Assembly: GCA_012034615.1 (NCBI GenBank)
Contig: JAAUPA010000014.1
Location: 1-38,016 of the forward strand
Length of the DNA stretch: 38,016 bases
Direction: 5' to 3'
From: Leptolyngbyaceae cyanobacterium CSU_1_4
GTDB taxonomy: Bacteria; Cyanobacteriota; Cyanobacteriia; Elainellales; Elainellaceae
Each line of letters starts with the position of its first letter. Within the stretch, counting starts at the first letter, position 1. The notes under the pieces are model-generated. The model saw only the letters and a program-made list of their open reading frames with translations. It searched no databases and was not told where the DNA came from. Positions 18,201 to 24,968 of this stretch are shown here, in pieces. A program made the position numbers and the translations under genes.

Positions 18201-18940
18201 TCTAGCTTGCCCTCAGCCTTTTGGGCTGCGCGGGGAATAGCCGGGGTGGCGGTGAGGGTGCGATCGTCTAGATGATTGAACTTACGCCAACTGCCGCCAC
18301 TCAAGACGTAATTGATGCCTTGTTCCTGGGTGACAGCCTGGATCTGAGCAAAGTGGGGATTGGTGTACTGTTTGTAATTGTGCTCATCGCCAATCACGGC
18401 ATGGAAGCGATCGCCTTGGAATAAATAGACCTGCCGCTGATCGGCAAAGGCTGCATCAATGCCACTCTTCATACCCTCCTTCATGCCATCAAAAAAGCCG
18501 ATCGGCAATCCTCGAAAGCGAGGTTCTTGAGCAAGACGATCGATCGATCGAGGATAACCCGGCTCAACGGCGCTGTAGTTGCTGCCCTCGTAGCGGAACA
18601 GTTGGTCGCCAGAAAACAGATACGTATGCATGACCGTTCGATCGATCAGTTGACCCTGTTCGTTTTGTTCTTCCCAACGAGATTCCACCACCAGCGCCGC
18701 ATCGACTTTCCCGGTCTTGTCGATATTGTTGCGCACCTTTCCCCAAACCTTATTCGTCAAGCGCGGATAGCCATTGTCGAGATGTCGCAATTTGGAGTCG
18801 GAAAAGCGCAGGTACTTGTTGCGGTAGAACAAATAGGTTTGCCATCGGTGCCGGTGAACGCAGCCTGAACCCGATCGCCATCGTTCAGACCCATTAGGGG
18901 GCGATCGACTTGCTCTGCCAGCACCTTTGGTTCCGACCAC
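9257..18940 (-). CDS. Tc toxin A subunit, main part: hemopexin array, TcA core and TcB-binding C-terminus
   Basis: The frame has 3,227 codons; the genuine protein begins at about 18840 (TYLFYRNKYLRFS), the first 33 codons being out of frame. Codons to about 830 hold some 15 hemopexin repeats (pattern VDAAF…YLFSGDQYVRYS…GYP…W). DNA 15000-16300 encodes the ABC-toxin N region, including WEANRKVFLYPENYLRPELR. About 14800-15420 is neuraminidase-like (YFYRFGTF, RVFVFW). About 12550-14570 is a second hemopexin set. The TcA core hallmark LYYWEVFFHAPFLIAQTL lies near 12230-12283. A small-residue hydrophobic stretch (11120-11200), a coiled coil (LLLSALEKKDSEEL, about 11050) and another hydrophobic stretch (10690-10820) make up the channel region. 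The TcB-binding end has LFFQTYKLAHDYAKQAEQAF and FDYDFPGHYNRQIKAVS and stops at 9257. Confidence 0.9.
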   Translation of the reverse strand: MVGTKGAGRASRSPPNGSERWRSGSGCVHRHRWQTYLFYRNKYLRFSDSKLRHLDNGYPRLTNKVWGKVRNNIDKTGKVDAALVVESRWEEQNEQGQLIDRTVMHTYLFSGDQLFRYEGSNYSAVEPGYPRSIDRLAQEPRFRGLPIGFFDGMKEGMKSGIDAAFADQRQVYLFQGDRFHAVIGDEHNYKQYTNPHFAQIQAVTQEQGINYVLSGGSWRKFNHLDDRTLTATPAIPRAAQKAEGKLEAAISAILRGTDGKSYIFAGNQYYDVDLGRNFAITEVWGRSYNPIYEEETIDAVFVGRDGITYVFSGEWFVQYNSDIYVNQTVTYPPRRISDQWRGLRHVALAYVWEEDTYLFERPDANGTFRYLRYTQDTYDRPEPGYPREADYSLWSIPDAYQQEGFDVIDAIFVQDDTLIFISDQSFISFNLNTKNWGHPQPLVLLYSGIPFNRTDFKDLKSGFVGADGTVYLFSQQCYVAYDSRTENWTAVTAIKDDWGRQTNILREGVDAAWVSSEGITYLFARDSYVRYNDRGYRFIDEGYPKAIATYLRQEPAFAFMPQEFQEHLDALEATYAQSEPFAFFNGLLDNGRCLYFFTRDTLFTSSPNPYGVYNIDGLGHVDNHFTAGGYVDAAFVDPEAEQTYLFSGEQYIRYSGDRYRYIDDGYPKIIGESLAEELGLDHLDEIYRDGVDAALYLSNLGLVLFNERQYLNVMTADDRTHSRSVAGDINEVWGHLDNVFDTANPAIDGAYVDREGALYVFKEQQLVRYSDTADLFDLNPYDEARYIDADYPRSINEIWPHLESTILTATGVDTVFQFEDEIYFHTNGNFVTYNLNLSDLDQQKPVQVLNYRWGEWSDYLLSDIHAISKFKALGQSYTGGELTLTELVSGAKGTVAEPYLQFATLFDFEKQAVRWVKQRNAFLPEAVNGVEKEFHLELVLRLYDILAASRRLRVDVSALYQKVWWPLYGTDSPNLQEAATGAYDILVAIDCDNNYAMLIKQIVNELNTLKRNALVPYVIAHDRNGAEVSTSRQLYQKLLIDILMSSEAETSRIEEAIGAVQLYLHRYFINLEDIAPEASDPEATRSLLKERWQWLRNYRLWEANRKVFLYPENYLRPELRDAKTASFQALEDSLTQGDLTETAVEEAYLNYLDSFTEVSELTIAGGYVYDDNSSGANDKRLVLFGRTRTDPMRYFYRFGTFINGDSAAATWEPWEALNISIEATRVEPVFAFNRVFVFWAVVSETSDDPSGAIVTTQDLPDGKKAVSSSGNTVREIKVYYSFYNLNKRWTQPQRLQTTFTNTTKEGMALKFSNYVSDVDIFVENSTKLTQGLTEHNYENIYINVRFNLSQSFAVGPFELHNRAFNLTPELYSQPADAQLISNRGQTLFQELFPQEFSGTAQIEAANVVKLNYSANSMDGPWFAYNHNGCGFLVKPDAIALPSNTQLTPLRQLVNLPEGRQITAAVQVFAGGDIYYFLDNQTYVTVSLTGQIKSTAAINSRWGIAATSTLQTTGTVDSAFVVNGRSYLTLNAQIYEYDGDSFSTLVRDPYPLSQLINGLPGSWTSIDAGFTDANGVSFWFNSPFGSILRSDNGQIVPIRTRFGLPNDGVELGDEIGVAAVFGGILHVIRDRTYTRYTVEANRVQQDVQPNSVSVKAVLDRIFGRSVENIPDRDNPLTALMVIDGGIWAVSAGNLHTYVKDGVVQTVVPAPFDQSSYDQDWTSGLTYTDDRGRVHHLAFYDQYRNIRNDNRSLARAWSNDRSIDFGSQTGLEPVLQVQANPWLIPNIARAIPSGALDGVYGFDVSTLYNTRVNVTGAFTLGDGSYLVIITDTNRYHLFDRNQTPTEILTQLTAGMRRGNVADLRASFCLNAAPMNAIWRDNRVDATFIGTGRLGDHNALYLFRGDQYLRFTPNVRGEFATIADSGYPKMLSTNEEGFPRWSQLDAAFTAADADANGNYISYWFNNRTQEYYRSDTGATGSIVDVWGVVSRTTLQMNQQVDAAYVSGRALYLISGSNYYRYTLQSRDNNGTLDTLPRYIDQGYPIAYRNFTDRIDATFVLNRHLYLFSGANYYRLDTDVNESNDLGTASPILGSWGNIPAAIRSSGMDAAFLQVDSGNLTLYFIKGNGFIAYSLNASSLAQPYEINTVLYEVIRLTSSTAEQLNQSLFVGGIQRLLQLSTQAINESPTISFGASTPENIQMNPDRFKLGKEPTNSHLDFNSANGLYYWEVFFHAPFLIAQTLNTDQQFEAAKRWYEYIFDPTEVSEYWKFLPFLAADPNALMVSLGNNLDAFEALTPPANVTTARLALAALAAALVPYQNVFLGKINITLYEAEVPATAKLANIDQWSSFIALEQAIANLAIPATLTRSDQDLLATWKNEMQEVMAIVQQLDQRIDLMSNYSAQLAVYLEDPFDPHAIAGLRPLAYRKAIVMRYIDNLLDWGDMLFRQYTRESIQEARMLYVLAYDLLGEKPKNMGQVVLKPTKAYAALTDYTSNLYEDYDFLVDLENTASSSLVSADQNLSFAATQFDTITNPYFFIQENELFTDYWIRVEDRLAKIRACLNIEGIAQPLPLFQPPIDPMALVNAVASGAGMAAAALLAGGAIVPDYRFDTLLARARDLVGKLKNLSDLLLSALEKKDSEELSLLQHKQDEMMLELVTLLKEQQIKEAEESLLNLQETRQRAVEQELHYTNLIAGGYLPEEIAQLALMGAGAALQGLIALSRIASGLSYVVPQFTAGVFSFGVTAGGQNVGAMLAQFGEAAQVGAEGLSMAGETAGVAAQFKRSAQEWGLQKRMATSEIKQIDYQISAQNCRLQMVQQELLMHHKDIENNKSIAQFMKNKFSSLELYSWMSGKLSGLFFQTYKLAHDYAKQAEQAFIFEKGLQAGKVNYITGMHWDSQRKGLMSGVSLDLDLDRMEKAYAETDSRRLEITKNISLLELDPLALLALKTQGVCTFRLSEELFDYDFPGHYNRQIKAVSIAFDIGEGKSVNATLTQLSSKLVMDTDIKAVKHLIDPANEATINVRTNWRANQQVALSHVDQYTENSGMFELNFGDERYLPFEGTGAVSNWRLELNGKKGSYNPADLLDVTVKLRYTAKQGGSRFANEVKGILKPYNATSFFDLAYNFPDQWAALTAGDTDNFTITLTRDMFPNLSSSKIIGLLIRYQYAGSNGSNGSIFTINTDLTVPNNTYLQPNTLNIGQNGSEWTFALKGDRTTLQNAEMVLVYKAKV

Positions 18941-20280
18941 CAGCGGCTGGCGTGGTCATGTTCGATATAGTAATCGCCCGCAAACAAATAGACCTTGCCC
19001 TCAGGGCCATTCATGATCGCATCCAGTTGAAAATCAGTTGCGCCCTGAGTCAGACTGAGCGGTAGACTCCAAAAATCGTTGTTCACCGTCGCGGGAAACA
19101 CTTCGATCTCGTCCACATCCGGACGGTGCGCCAGCACAGTTTCAATCACCCTGGCATTCGGGTCTAGGGCATCTACCTCGAAGGCATCCTGCTCATGCCG
19201 ACGCAGCGTCGAGTAGCGCACGTAGATAGGTTGCCCTTCAGCATTGGTGCCAAACAAATAGGTTTGATTTCCCAACACCACCGCTGCCGTGACACGAGTT
19301 ACCCCCTGCCAATCTGGCGCAATCCGACGTGGAAAGCCATCGTCTACCTGCGTGTAGTGGTTGCCGGAATAGCGCACATAGTGATCACCCGAAAACAGAT
19401 AGGTGTAGCCATCCAGACCGACAAACGCCGCATCAACCTGACCCAGATTGGCAATATCATTTGAGACGACTCCCCAGACGGTTCGCGTTTCTGCGGGAGT
19501 TACGGTGCCTGTGGCTGGATCGATCGCCACAAAATCATCATCCCGGAATAGGTAGAGGCGATCGTCCTCTCCCCCAAAAGCTGCATCAATCCCTGAATTA
19601 AATTCATCGGGCAGCATGGGAAACTCCTGATGCAGAGACTTGGGATAACCCGCCTCCGGATGGAGATTGGCTAACTCCAAACTGCCCGCATATTTGACCA
19701 CCTTGTTCTTTAAAAACAAGAGGCAATATCCCTGGTGAGTCAGCGCCGCATCAATGTGATCGGTTGCACCAAAGTCATATTCGCTGTGCCCCCACTGCTC
19801 CGCCACCGATCGGAGCAGACCATCCTCAGATGAGAGGTAGCGATTTTCGATAAAGGCGTAGCTATGACCATCTAGACCATTAAACATCGGTCCTAGGTCG
19901 CGGTCAAAGCTTGAGGGTAATTGAATTGGCAGATTTTCGTCATTCCAGTCCGCAGCGATCGATTTAGGATAGCCCTGATCTACCGTAGGTTGCACTGCTC
20001 CAGCAGGCTGCGAACCCAGGATAAAATTCACGGTGGAGTACCGCACATACTGGTCATTGGCGCACAAAAACAGCCGCCCTTCCGCATCGACATAGGTCGC
20101 GTCGATCATTTCCAGGTTGCTAAAGTCGTTATCGACCTGTCCAAAATGGTTCTCGCGTTTATCCCACACGTCCGCATCCACATATCTGACATAGTGAAAC
20201 CCACCACTCACCACCACCCAGGTGCCATAGCGATCGATCAACGCCGCATCGACTCGTTCTAGAGCATGGCGAGCAAACAA
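18757..20280 (-). CDS. Tc toxin A subunit, hemopexin-array segment
   Basis: These 507 codons consist almost entirely of hemopexin repeats, about eight in tandem. Examples are QVDAAFVGLDGYTYLFSGDH and MIDATYVDAEGRLFLCANDQ, with closing GYPKSI and W positions. Four hemopexin repeats normally make one four-bladed propeller that binds protein or sugar ligands, so here they are likely receptor-binding decorations of the TcA shell. The last 27 codons after DGK (near 18839) are out of frame; adding one A to the AAA there gives DGKTYLFYRNKY and joins the next segment. The frame is also open above 20280 and reads LKEDPIRQLFARHALERV, connecting to the segment before it. Confidence 0.85.
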   Translation of the reverse strand: MFARHALERVDAALIDRYGTWVVVSGGFHYVRYVDADVWDKRENHFGQVDNDFSNLEMIDATYVDAEGRLFLCANDQYVRYSTVNFILGSQPAGAVQPTVDQGYPKSIAADWNDENLPIQLPSSFDRDLGPMFNGLDGHSYAFIENRYLSSEDGLLRSVAEQWGHSEYDFGATDHIDAALTHQGYCLLFLKNKVVKYAGSLELANLHPEAGYPKSLHQEFPMLPDEFNSGIDAAFGGEDDRLYLFRDDDFVAIDPATGTVTPAETRTVWGVVSNDIANLGQVDAAFVGLDGYTYLFSGDHYVRYSGNHYTQVDDGFPRRIAPDWQGVTRVTAAVVLGNQTYLFGTNAEGQPIYVRYSTLRRHEQDAFEVDALDPNARVIETVLAHRPDVDEIEVFPATVNNDFWSLPLSLTQGATDFQLDAIMNGPEGKVYLFAGDYYIEHDHASRWWSEPKVLAEQVDRPLMGLNDGDRVQAAFTGTDGKPICSTATSTCAFPTPNCDISTMAIRA

Positions 20281-21277
20281 TTGGCGGATGGGGTCTTCCT
20301 TCAGCCGCTTTGCAGATCTTTATCCTTTTCTGGCGATCGATCAGCTTCTCATCTGCCTTAATGCCGAGCACCACCGTCTTTTTGTCGATCAAGGTGTAAT
20401 CGTCCACCTCATAAATCCAGTAGTAATCGTCCTTAAAGACATAAATAAATGCCTCGCTGGCTAATACAGCATCCACCGAGGTCAGACCATCCGGCAAAAT
20501 CAGATCCTCTGGGAATTTGGCAACTAGATTCTGATCCTCTAGGAATAGAGAAATCTCGTTAATATCAAGCTGCTGCTGACTAATCAATAACGCCAACTGT
20601 CGAATCCGTTTAACCGCCTGCGTATAGTGCATATCATTAGGCAGTTCATCCAAATGACCTAAGGCATTTGCATCTTGTAGCAACGGTTGCAACCAGGCAA
20701 AATGCAGGTTAGTTTCCGTCTTAAACAGCGCCGCAGACACGGCTTTAACTGCATCCAGATCAATGCCGAGGACACTTTGCACCTGTTCTAGAATGGCAGT
20801 CTGCTGTCCATCGCTATAATCTTTCAGCGCCTGATCCACCGCTTTAATAGTCTGTTCGATCGCTTTAGCAATGTCGTATAACTGGAAGAAAACTTCAGTG
20901 TCATAGTCACTAAAACCGGGGACATCGAAGACTGCTGCATTTTCCGGGATCAGGAAGAAAGCAAGTTGGCTAGCCTGCAATAATCCACTGTCATCTAGAA
21001 CGCCGATCGTCTTCAGACTCTGGTGCAATCCTTGGATTTCGTTCGCATCAAACGCAAGAGCGGTGAGCTTGTCCTCTTGCAAACGATAAGCGTTCGCGTA
21101 GTGAATGATACTTGCGATATGGTCAAAAACGATCGCGACCTGCGCGGGTTCAAAGTAAGAACGGAGACTCAAGCGATCGCGGTTGGCTTCGTCTTGGAAG
21201 AACGCACTAGCTTGGGGAGAAAACTGTTGGTCGTTGAGATAATCACCTTGCAGGTCTGCAATCACCCAGCGCGACAC
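20159..21277 (-). CDS. Tc toxin A subunit, helical shell segment
   Basis: These 372 codons are mainly helical and match the alpha-helical shell region that follows VRP1 in TcA proteins (for example AVKRIRQLALLISQQQLDIN, then a turn to the first hemopexin-like strand EAFIYVFKDDYYWIYEVDD). The true frame extends upstream of the apparent start (a GTG) through IDLSELGKLAAVTVSRWVIA to near 21337, where a missing G separates it from the preceding segment. The last 45 or so codons below about 20330 are out of frame: LIDRQKRIKIC should become a Lys/Asp-rich linker leading to KRLKEDPIRQLF. This junction needs one extra or two missing bases, unlike the other single deletions. Confidence 0.8.
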   Translation of the reverse strand: MSRWVIADLQGDYLNDQQFSPQASAFFQDEANRDRLSLRSYFEPAQVAIVFDHIASIIHYANAYRLQEDKLTALAFDANEIQGLHQSLKTIGVLDDSGLLQASQLAFFLIPENAAVFDVPGFSDYDTEVFFQLYDIAKAIEQTIKAVDQALKDYSDGQQTAILEQVQSVLGIDLDAVKAVSAALFKTETNLHFAWLQPLLQDANALGHLDELPNDMHYTQAVKRIRQLALLISQQQLDINEISLFLEDQNLVAKFPEDLILPDGLTSVDAVLASEAFIYVFKDDYYWIYEVDDYTLIDKKTVVLGIKADEKLIDRQKRIKICKAAEGRPHPPIVCSPCSRTSRCGVDRSLWHLGGGEWWVSLCQICGCGRVG

Positions 21278-21306
21278 GGTGACAGCCGCCAGTTTACCCA
21301 GTTCGC

Positions 21307-23154
21307 TTAGGTCGATGCGTAACCAGGTGTCTTGATCTGCGCGATCGCATTCTTTAAGGCGGTATAAATCGCTTCACGATGGGGGTAAAACTGTAATGCC
21401 AGCGCCATCGTTTTGGGGGTTTCGGTCAACAGGCGCATCTTGTCCTGGATGATCATCTGTTCGTTGATATAACGATTCACCTGAAGATTTTTGATCAGGT
21501 CTTGCAGAGCGATCGGCAGTAACCCTAGATCGGTAAACAATTGTTCGCTGATTTTGATCGGGCTATCTTCAAACTTGTCGAGCTGTTGCTGGAACTGTTG
21601 GTATACCGAATGAGTAAGCTGTGCTAGTCCCGTTTCCAGCGTGAACCGATTGGCACCACTGGTATCACTAAATAACTCCACATCCTGCGCAAAACCCTGC
21701 TCGTCGATGTAGCCATTGTAAATCAGCGTATCGTATAGCTCACGCGCTTCGGCTTCAGTCAATCCCAGTTCTTTTAAGTCTGACTTAAAGACCTGAATTT
21801 CGATCGAGTCCTCTGCCTCAAGCTGGGTGGCAGAATCTTCTTGGTAGATTTGATAAAACAGCTCAAAGACGCTTTGCTGGATGTCGCTAAAATCATGCTC
21901 TAGCTTGAACATGGGGAAGGGGGGCAACTGGCGATCGACTAGATTTTCCGTTAAGATCTTGCCGCTGCCATCAATCATCTGATGATTCACCAGATGATTA
22001 AAAATCTTTTCCTGTAATTTAGTTCCGAGCTGCAAGCTGACAAATTCATACTCGCCAATTGTGTTCAGTTGCAGGATAAAGTCGTCGGTGAGTTCAGCAA
22101 TCTGACGCGGATTATAGTCCAGCAGCAGATGCTGAGGTTCTTTAGAAGAATAGTCAGAAGTATAGGGCTTGTGATGTGAGAACTTGCCGCTCTGAGTGCC
22201 ACAGCGACCTTTGATCAGACTAAACGCAAAACGAGAGGCTCGTTCATCGCCAAGCGCCTCCTTGAGGGTATCCGGACCAATTTCTGATGCTTTGAAGCTT
22301 TGCAGCAGCGTGTTATATAGTGCCAGATCCTGAGACTTTTGCTCCGCTTGCTCCCGATCGGTCAGCGGTGCACCATTGACGATTTTCCACAGCGTCTCTG
22401 CTGAGTATCCAAATTCCTTCATCCATTGGTTCAGCGCCATTAAGGATTCCAATAACCAGAGCCGATCGCCGATGGTGTGGGGCGCAGTGTGATGATTGAG
22501 CGCAATGAAAATATCAAAGCATTTCTGGGTGCTGGGAGCGCTGTATATAAAGTAAGTCTGCGGATCTCGCTGACCTATAAAGGGATCTTGCTCTAAAAGG
22601 TCAAATAGAGTAAATAGCTCTAGGAAATGGACACCTAGCATCTCGCAGAGGGCGTGAATCCGGTAAAGCACGTTGAGCAGTTGCCATTGAGTCTCTTGAT
22701 TGTCCAAGTTTTGCCACAAACTGCTATCCGCAACAGCTTTAAACTTGAGCCGATTGGTAATGTTGATCAGGTCGGTGTCGGTAAACCCTAGAGCGTGCCG
22801 CAGCCGTTGACGGTACTGGATATTCTGGGGGCTAAACAAGTCCGGATGAGACGGGAGGGGCGTGTAAGTGTGATAAGTGGTATCCGTATATTGGTTAGGG
22901 AGAATCCCCATTACCTGGTCCAGGTGTAGATATTGACCCGTGACTGAGACGCAGGGCAGGTTAAAAATTCGGTTGAACTGGTCTTGGGGCAGCATTTCGT
23001 TGGTCTTGCCCATCCAGGAGATCTGACTGAGCAGGGTAACGACGGTGTCGATCGGTTGCTCTAGAGTCTTGTGGATGTAAACAACCTGAGCCAGATAGAC
23101 GAGGGTATCTGCATTGAGGGTCGGAGTGCCATTAACCTGACAGCAAGTGCGCAA
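21307..23154 (-). CDS. Tc toxin A subunit, N-terminal helical segment
   Basis: This frame continues the VRP1-like region. Upstream of its first ATG it is open to about 23190 and reads IGLSFTELDQILRTCCQ, which joins the preceding frame's FVRLAKK to give the Arg-Leu…Glu-Leu-Asp motif conserved in TcA N-termini. Downstream lie alternating helices, for example LNADTLVYLAQVVYIHKTLE, the segment with repeated ALGFTDTDL-like turns, and LGLTEAEARELYDTLIYNGY. This last module (helix, turn, Tyr-Asn-Gly-Tyr-Ile) recurs three times near the C-terminal end as short winged repeats. The final eight or so codons before the stop at 21307 are out of frame. Confidence 0.85.
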   Translation of the reverse strand: MRTCCQVNGTPTLNADTLVYLAQVVYIHKTLEQPIDTVVTLLSQISWMGKTNEMLPQDQFNRIFNLPCVSVTGQYLHLDQVMGILPNQYTDTTYHTYTPLPSHPDLFSPQNIQYRQRLRHALGFTDTDLINITNRLKFKAVADSSLWQNLDNQETQWQLLNVLYRIHALCEMLGVHFLELFTLFDLLEQDPFIGQRDPQTYFIYSAPSTQKCFDIFIALNHHTAPHTIGDRLWLLESLMALNQWMKEFGYSAETLWKIVNGAPLTDREQAEQKSQDLALYNTLLQSFKASEIGPDTLKEALGDERASRFAFSLIKGRCGTQSGKFSHHKPYTSDYSSKEPQHLLLDYNPRQIAELTDDFILQLNTIGEYEFVSLQLGTKLQEKIFNHLVNHQMIDGSGKILTENLVDRQLPPFPMFKLEHDFSDIQQSVFELFYQIYQEDSATQLEAEDSIEIQVFKSDLKELGLTEAEARELYDTLIYNGYIDEQGFAQDVELFSDTSGANRFTLETGLAQLTHSVYQQFQQQLDKFEDSPIKISEQLFTDLGLLPIALQDLIKNLQVNRYINEQMIIQDKMRLLTETPKTMALALQFYPHREAIYTALKNAIAQIKTPGYAST

Positions 23155-23162
23155 AATCTGAT

Positions 23163-24008
23163 CTAATTCGGTAAAGCTGAGACCGATTTTTTCGCCAATC
23201 GGACAAAACGACTGGTGCGGACAAACCAGACCAACGGCACAGAAGGATCGCTAGTAGCGTCCACCGCACGCCACTCTAGAGTGGTTTCGTCGGCATTCAG
23301 AGTGACATAACCAGCGCTGCCCACTTGGTTGATGTAAAACGTTTCGCGACCCGCTTCCACGATCGCATGATCCGTCGGTTCGACATAAAGGGTTTGATAC
23401 AACACTTCCCGCATCTCAGCAGGGGAAAGCGCCGTAGCCTCCATAAAGGTAGCAACGGCAGACATCTCGCTGATAAAACTGGTGCCGCTATAGCCATAGG
23501 ACTGGGCAACCGCCGCCACGGGAGCAGAATCCGCTATTATCAACCCGCTCAACTCCGCTGGAGACAGCCCTAAGTAGTCCCGAGCCACGGTCTGGTAATC
23601 GGTTGATGTGGCAAACAAACGCCGCAATTCGTGAGCGGAAATGCCCAAATGATGCAGGTGATTTTTAATTTTCTCGTTTTCCAATGAAAACGGCATATTG
23701 AAGGGATACACCGCACTTTCTAGGGCGGCATAGGCTTCGCTGGTCGTGGTTACCCGCCCTTCTAAGATCTCGTTGGCGATATCAAGGTAGGGAATCAGCG
23801 TTGTGGTGTTTTCGGCATTGAGATCGATCGCTTTGATGTCACCTCGACGGGTATCAAAATCGATCGAGCCAAACTCATCATCCAGCATTTGCAACAAGTC
23901 AGTCAGATAGGCTGCGGGGGAGTAAACCGTTCGGGCATCATCACCCGCTTTGAAGTCAATATTGCCGAACAGATCGGCATAGTTGGGAAGATTTGTTTGC
24001 ATACTCAC
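23163..24008 (-). CDS. Tc toxin A subunit, VRP1-like N-terminus
   Basis: This 281-codon frame starts the TcA protein. It has the hallmarks of the Salmonella virulence plasmid A / VRP1 region: YADLFGNIDF, the diagnostic VYSPAAYLTDLLQML, and LIPYLDIANEILEGRV. Start choice is uncertain: GTG at 24008 (MSMQTN) or ATG at 24002, neither with a strong ribosome site. The last 11 codons are out of frame beyond a run of six A (23187-23192 on the plus strand as T); a seventh A restores FVRLAKKIGLSFTELDQIL. There is no signal peptide, as usual for Tc toxins. It starts about 90 bases after the stop of the duplicated-module protein and is probably co-transcribed with it. Confidence 0.9.
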   Translation of the reverse strand: MSMQTNLPNYADLFGNIDFKAGDDARTVYSPAAYLTDLLQMLDDEFGSIDFDTRRGDIKAIDLNAENTTTLIPYLDIANEILEGRVTTTSEAYAALESAVYPFNMPFSLENEKIKNHLHHLGISAHELRRLFATSTDYQTVARDYLGLSPAELSGLIIADSAPVAAVAQSYGYSGTSFISEMSAVATFMEATALSPAEMREVLYQTLYVEPTDHAIVEAGRETFYINQVGSAGYVTLNADETTLEWRAVDATSDPSVPLVWFVRTSRFVRLAKKSVSALPN

Positions 24009-24098
24009 AATACTTACGATCTCTTAAATGAAGTGACGTGGAAGCAATGGGCACAAGAACCGCAAAGGCAAAAATTTTTAGAAGTGTCAACGTTGCTG

Positions 24099-24968
24099 CT
24101 ACCGGACAAAGTTAGTCGTGTGGATGTGGGGTTCTGACTGCTGCACCGCAGCAATATATTGCAACGCCACAGCTTTGCGCAGGGCAAGGGCACGCAGATA
24201 AATCTGTTCTGCGATCGCGCCATCCTGATCAAAAAGACTGAGGTTACTTTGGATAAAAGCCTTCCTAGGGATGCTGGCAATCTGCAAGGAAGATTGAATG
24301 CCATTTTGCAATAGTTTTTTGGCGAGATCCTCTCTATCCGGCGGAACAACCCGCAACACTCGCTGATAGGCTTTGAGTTGATTGATCAAACTTTCTTTTT
24401 CGTGTTCAAATCCAGCCCATTCAAGTTGATCAATATTGGGAGCATGAAGCAAATCCGCTGTACGAAAGTCAATTTCCTTGTTTTTGCTCAAAAAGGCATT
24501 CAGTTTTCCTAAGTCAATGCTTATGGCGTTGCTTGTAGCGTTGCCTATTGTATCGGTGGGCTCATCCGACTGCGCTGCATGAACCTGTTGCAGTCTCGTG
24601 ACTTTGCGTAGCAGGGCAGTAGCCCGCCGATAAACCTGTTCGGCAAGTCCGCTATCATCACCAAACAACCTTAGATTACTTTGGATAAAAACTTTTTCAG
24701 GTGTATTAACGATCTGCAGGGGAGATGTAATACCGTTTTCCAAAAGTTTTGTGGCCAGATCATCTCTATTCTCGGGCACAACCCAGAGCAGGCGCTGGTA
24801 CAGTTTCAGTTGTTTGATCAAGTTTTCTTTTTCATCTTCAAACCCAGCCCACGCATACTGATCGATGTTGGAAACATCACGCAAATCCTCTTTGAGAAGG
24901 TCGATCGCCGCATTCTTACTTAGGAAAGCGTTCAGCCTCCCTAAGTCAATTCTTTGTTCCTGGCTCAT
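24099..24968 (-). CDS. Tc-locus protein made of two copies of a helical TcA-associated module
   Basis: The 289 residues split into two homologous halves, 7-123 and 151-267. Each begins IDLG(R/K)LNAFLSKN, continues through WAGFE(D/H)EKE(N/S)LI and VVPxxRxDLAxKLLxNGI, and ends FIQSNLxLF…AEQxYxRAxAL. The second part of each module resembles the short helical unit often found ahead of the VRP1 domain inside TcA polypeptides of other bacteria, where residues step along a helix-turn pattern ending in an Ile/Val-Tyr/His-x-Arg-Ala helix. Here it stands alone, 90 bases before the TcA start. It may be an N-terminal TcA piece encoded separately, or an assembly partner. It is probably the first gene of the toxin operon. 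Confidence 0.7.
   Translation of the reverse strand: MSQEQRIDLGRLNAFLSKNAAIDLLKEDLRDVSNIDQYAWAGFEDEKENLIKQLKLYQRLLWVVPENRDDLATKLLENGITSPLQIVNTPEKVFIQSNLRLFGDDSGLAEQVYRRATALLRKVTRLQQVHAAQSDEPTDTIGNATSNAISIDLGKLNAFLSKNKEIDFRTADLLHAPNIDQLEWAGFEHEKESLINQLKAYQRVLRVVPPDREDLAKKLLQNGIQSSLQIASIPRKAFIQSNLSLFDQDGAIAEQIYLRALALRKAVALQYIAAVQQSEPHIHTTNFVR

Larger units (their letters stand above)
9257..24008 (-). other. reconstructed giant Tc toxin A-subunit gene, interrupted by frameshifts
   Basis: Five frames in a row (listed separately) make one protein of about 4,900 residues once four breaks are repaired. The breaks are in an A-run near 23190, near 21337 (one G), around 20308-20330 (one or two bases) and in an A-run near 18839. 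Domain order is: VRP1-like N-terminus; helical shell region; first hemopexin array; ABC-toxin N region; neuraminidase-like beta domain; second hemopexin array; TcA core with coiled coils and hydrophobic pore segments; TcB-binding C-terminus. Typical TcA proteins have about 2,500 residues, so this one is about twice the usual size. TcA subunits assemble as pentameric bell-shaped pores that bind host cells and translocate cargo. Confidence 0.85.

Noticed and set aside
9371..18868. Many plus-strand open frames of 60-170 codons opposite the tcA gene
   Set aside because: They lack family motifs, have odd composition and mirror a strongly recognisable minus-strand protein. They are antisense shadows.
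18757..20280. Hemopexin segment as a separate secreted photopexin-like protein
   Set aside because: There is no signal peptide, its frame is open beyond both ends, and the neighbouring frames continue the same repeat and TcA sequence.
24014..24349. A 111-codon minus frame between the module protein and tcA
   Set aside because: It mostly overlaps the well-supported module protein in another frame and is Cys-rich without pattern.
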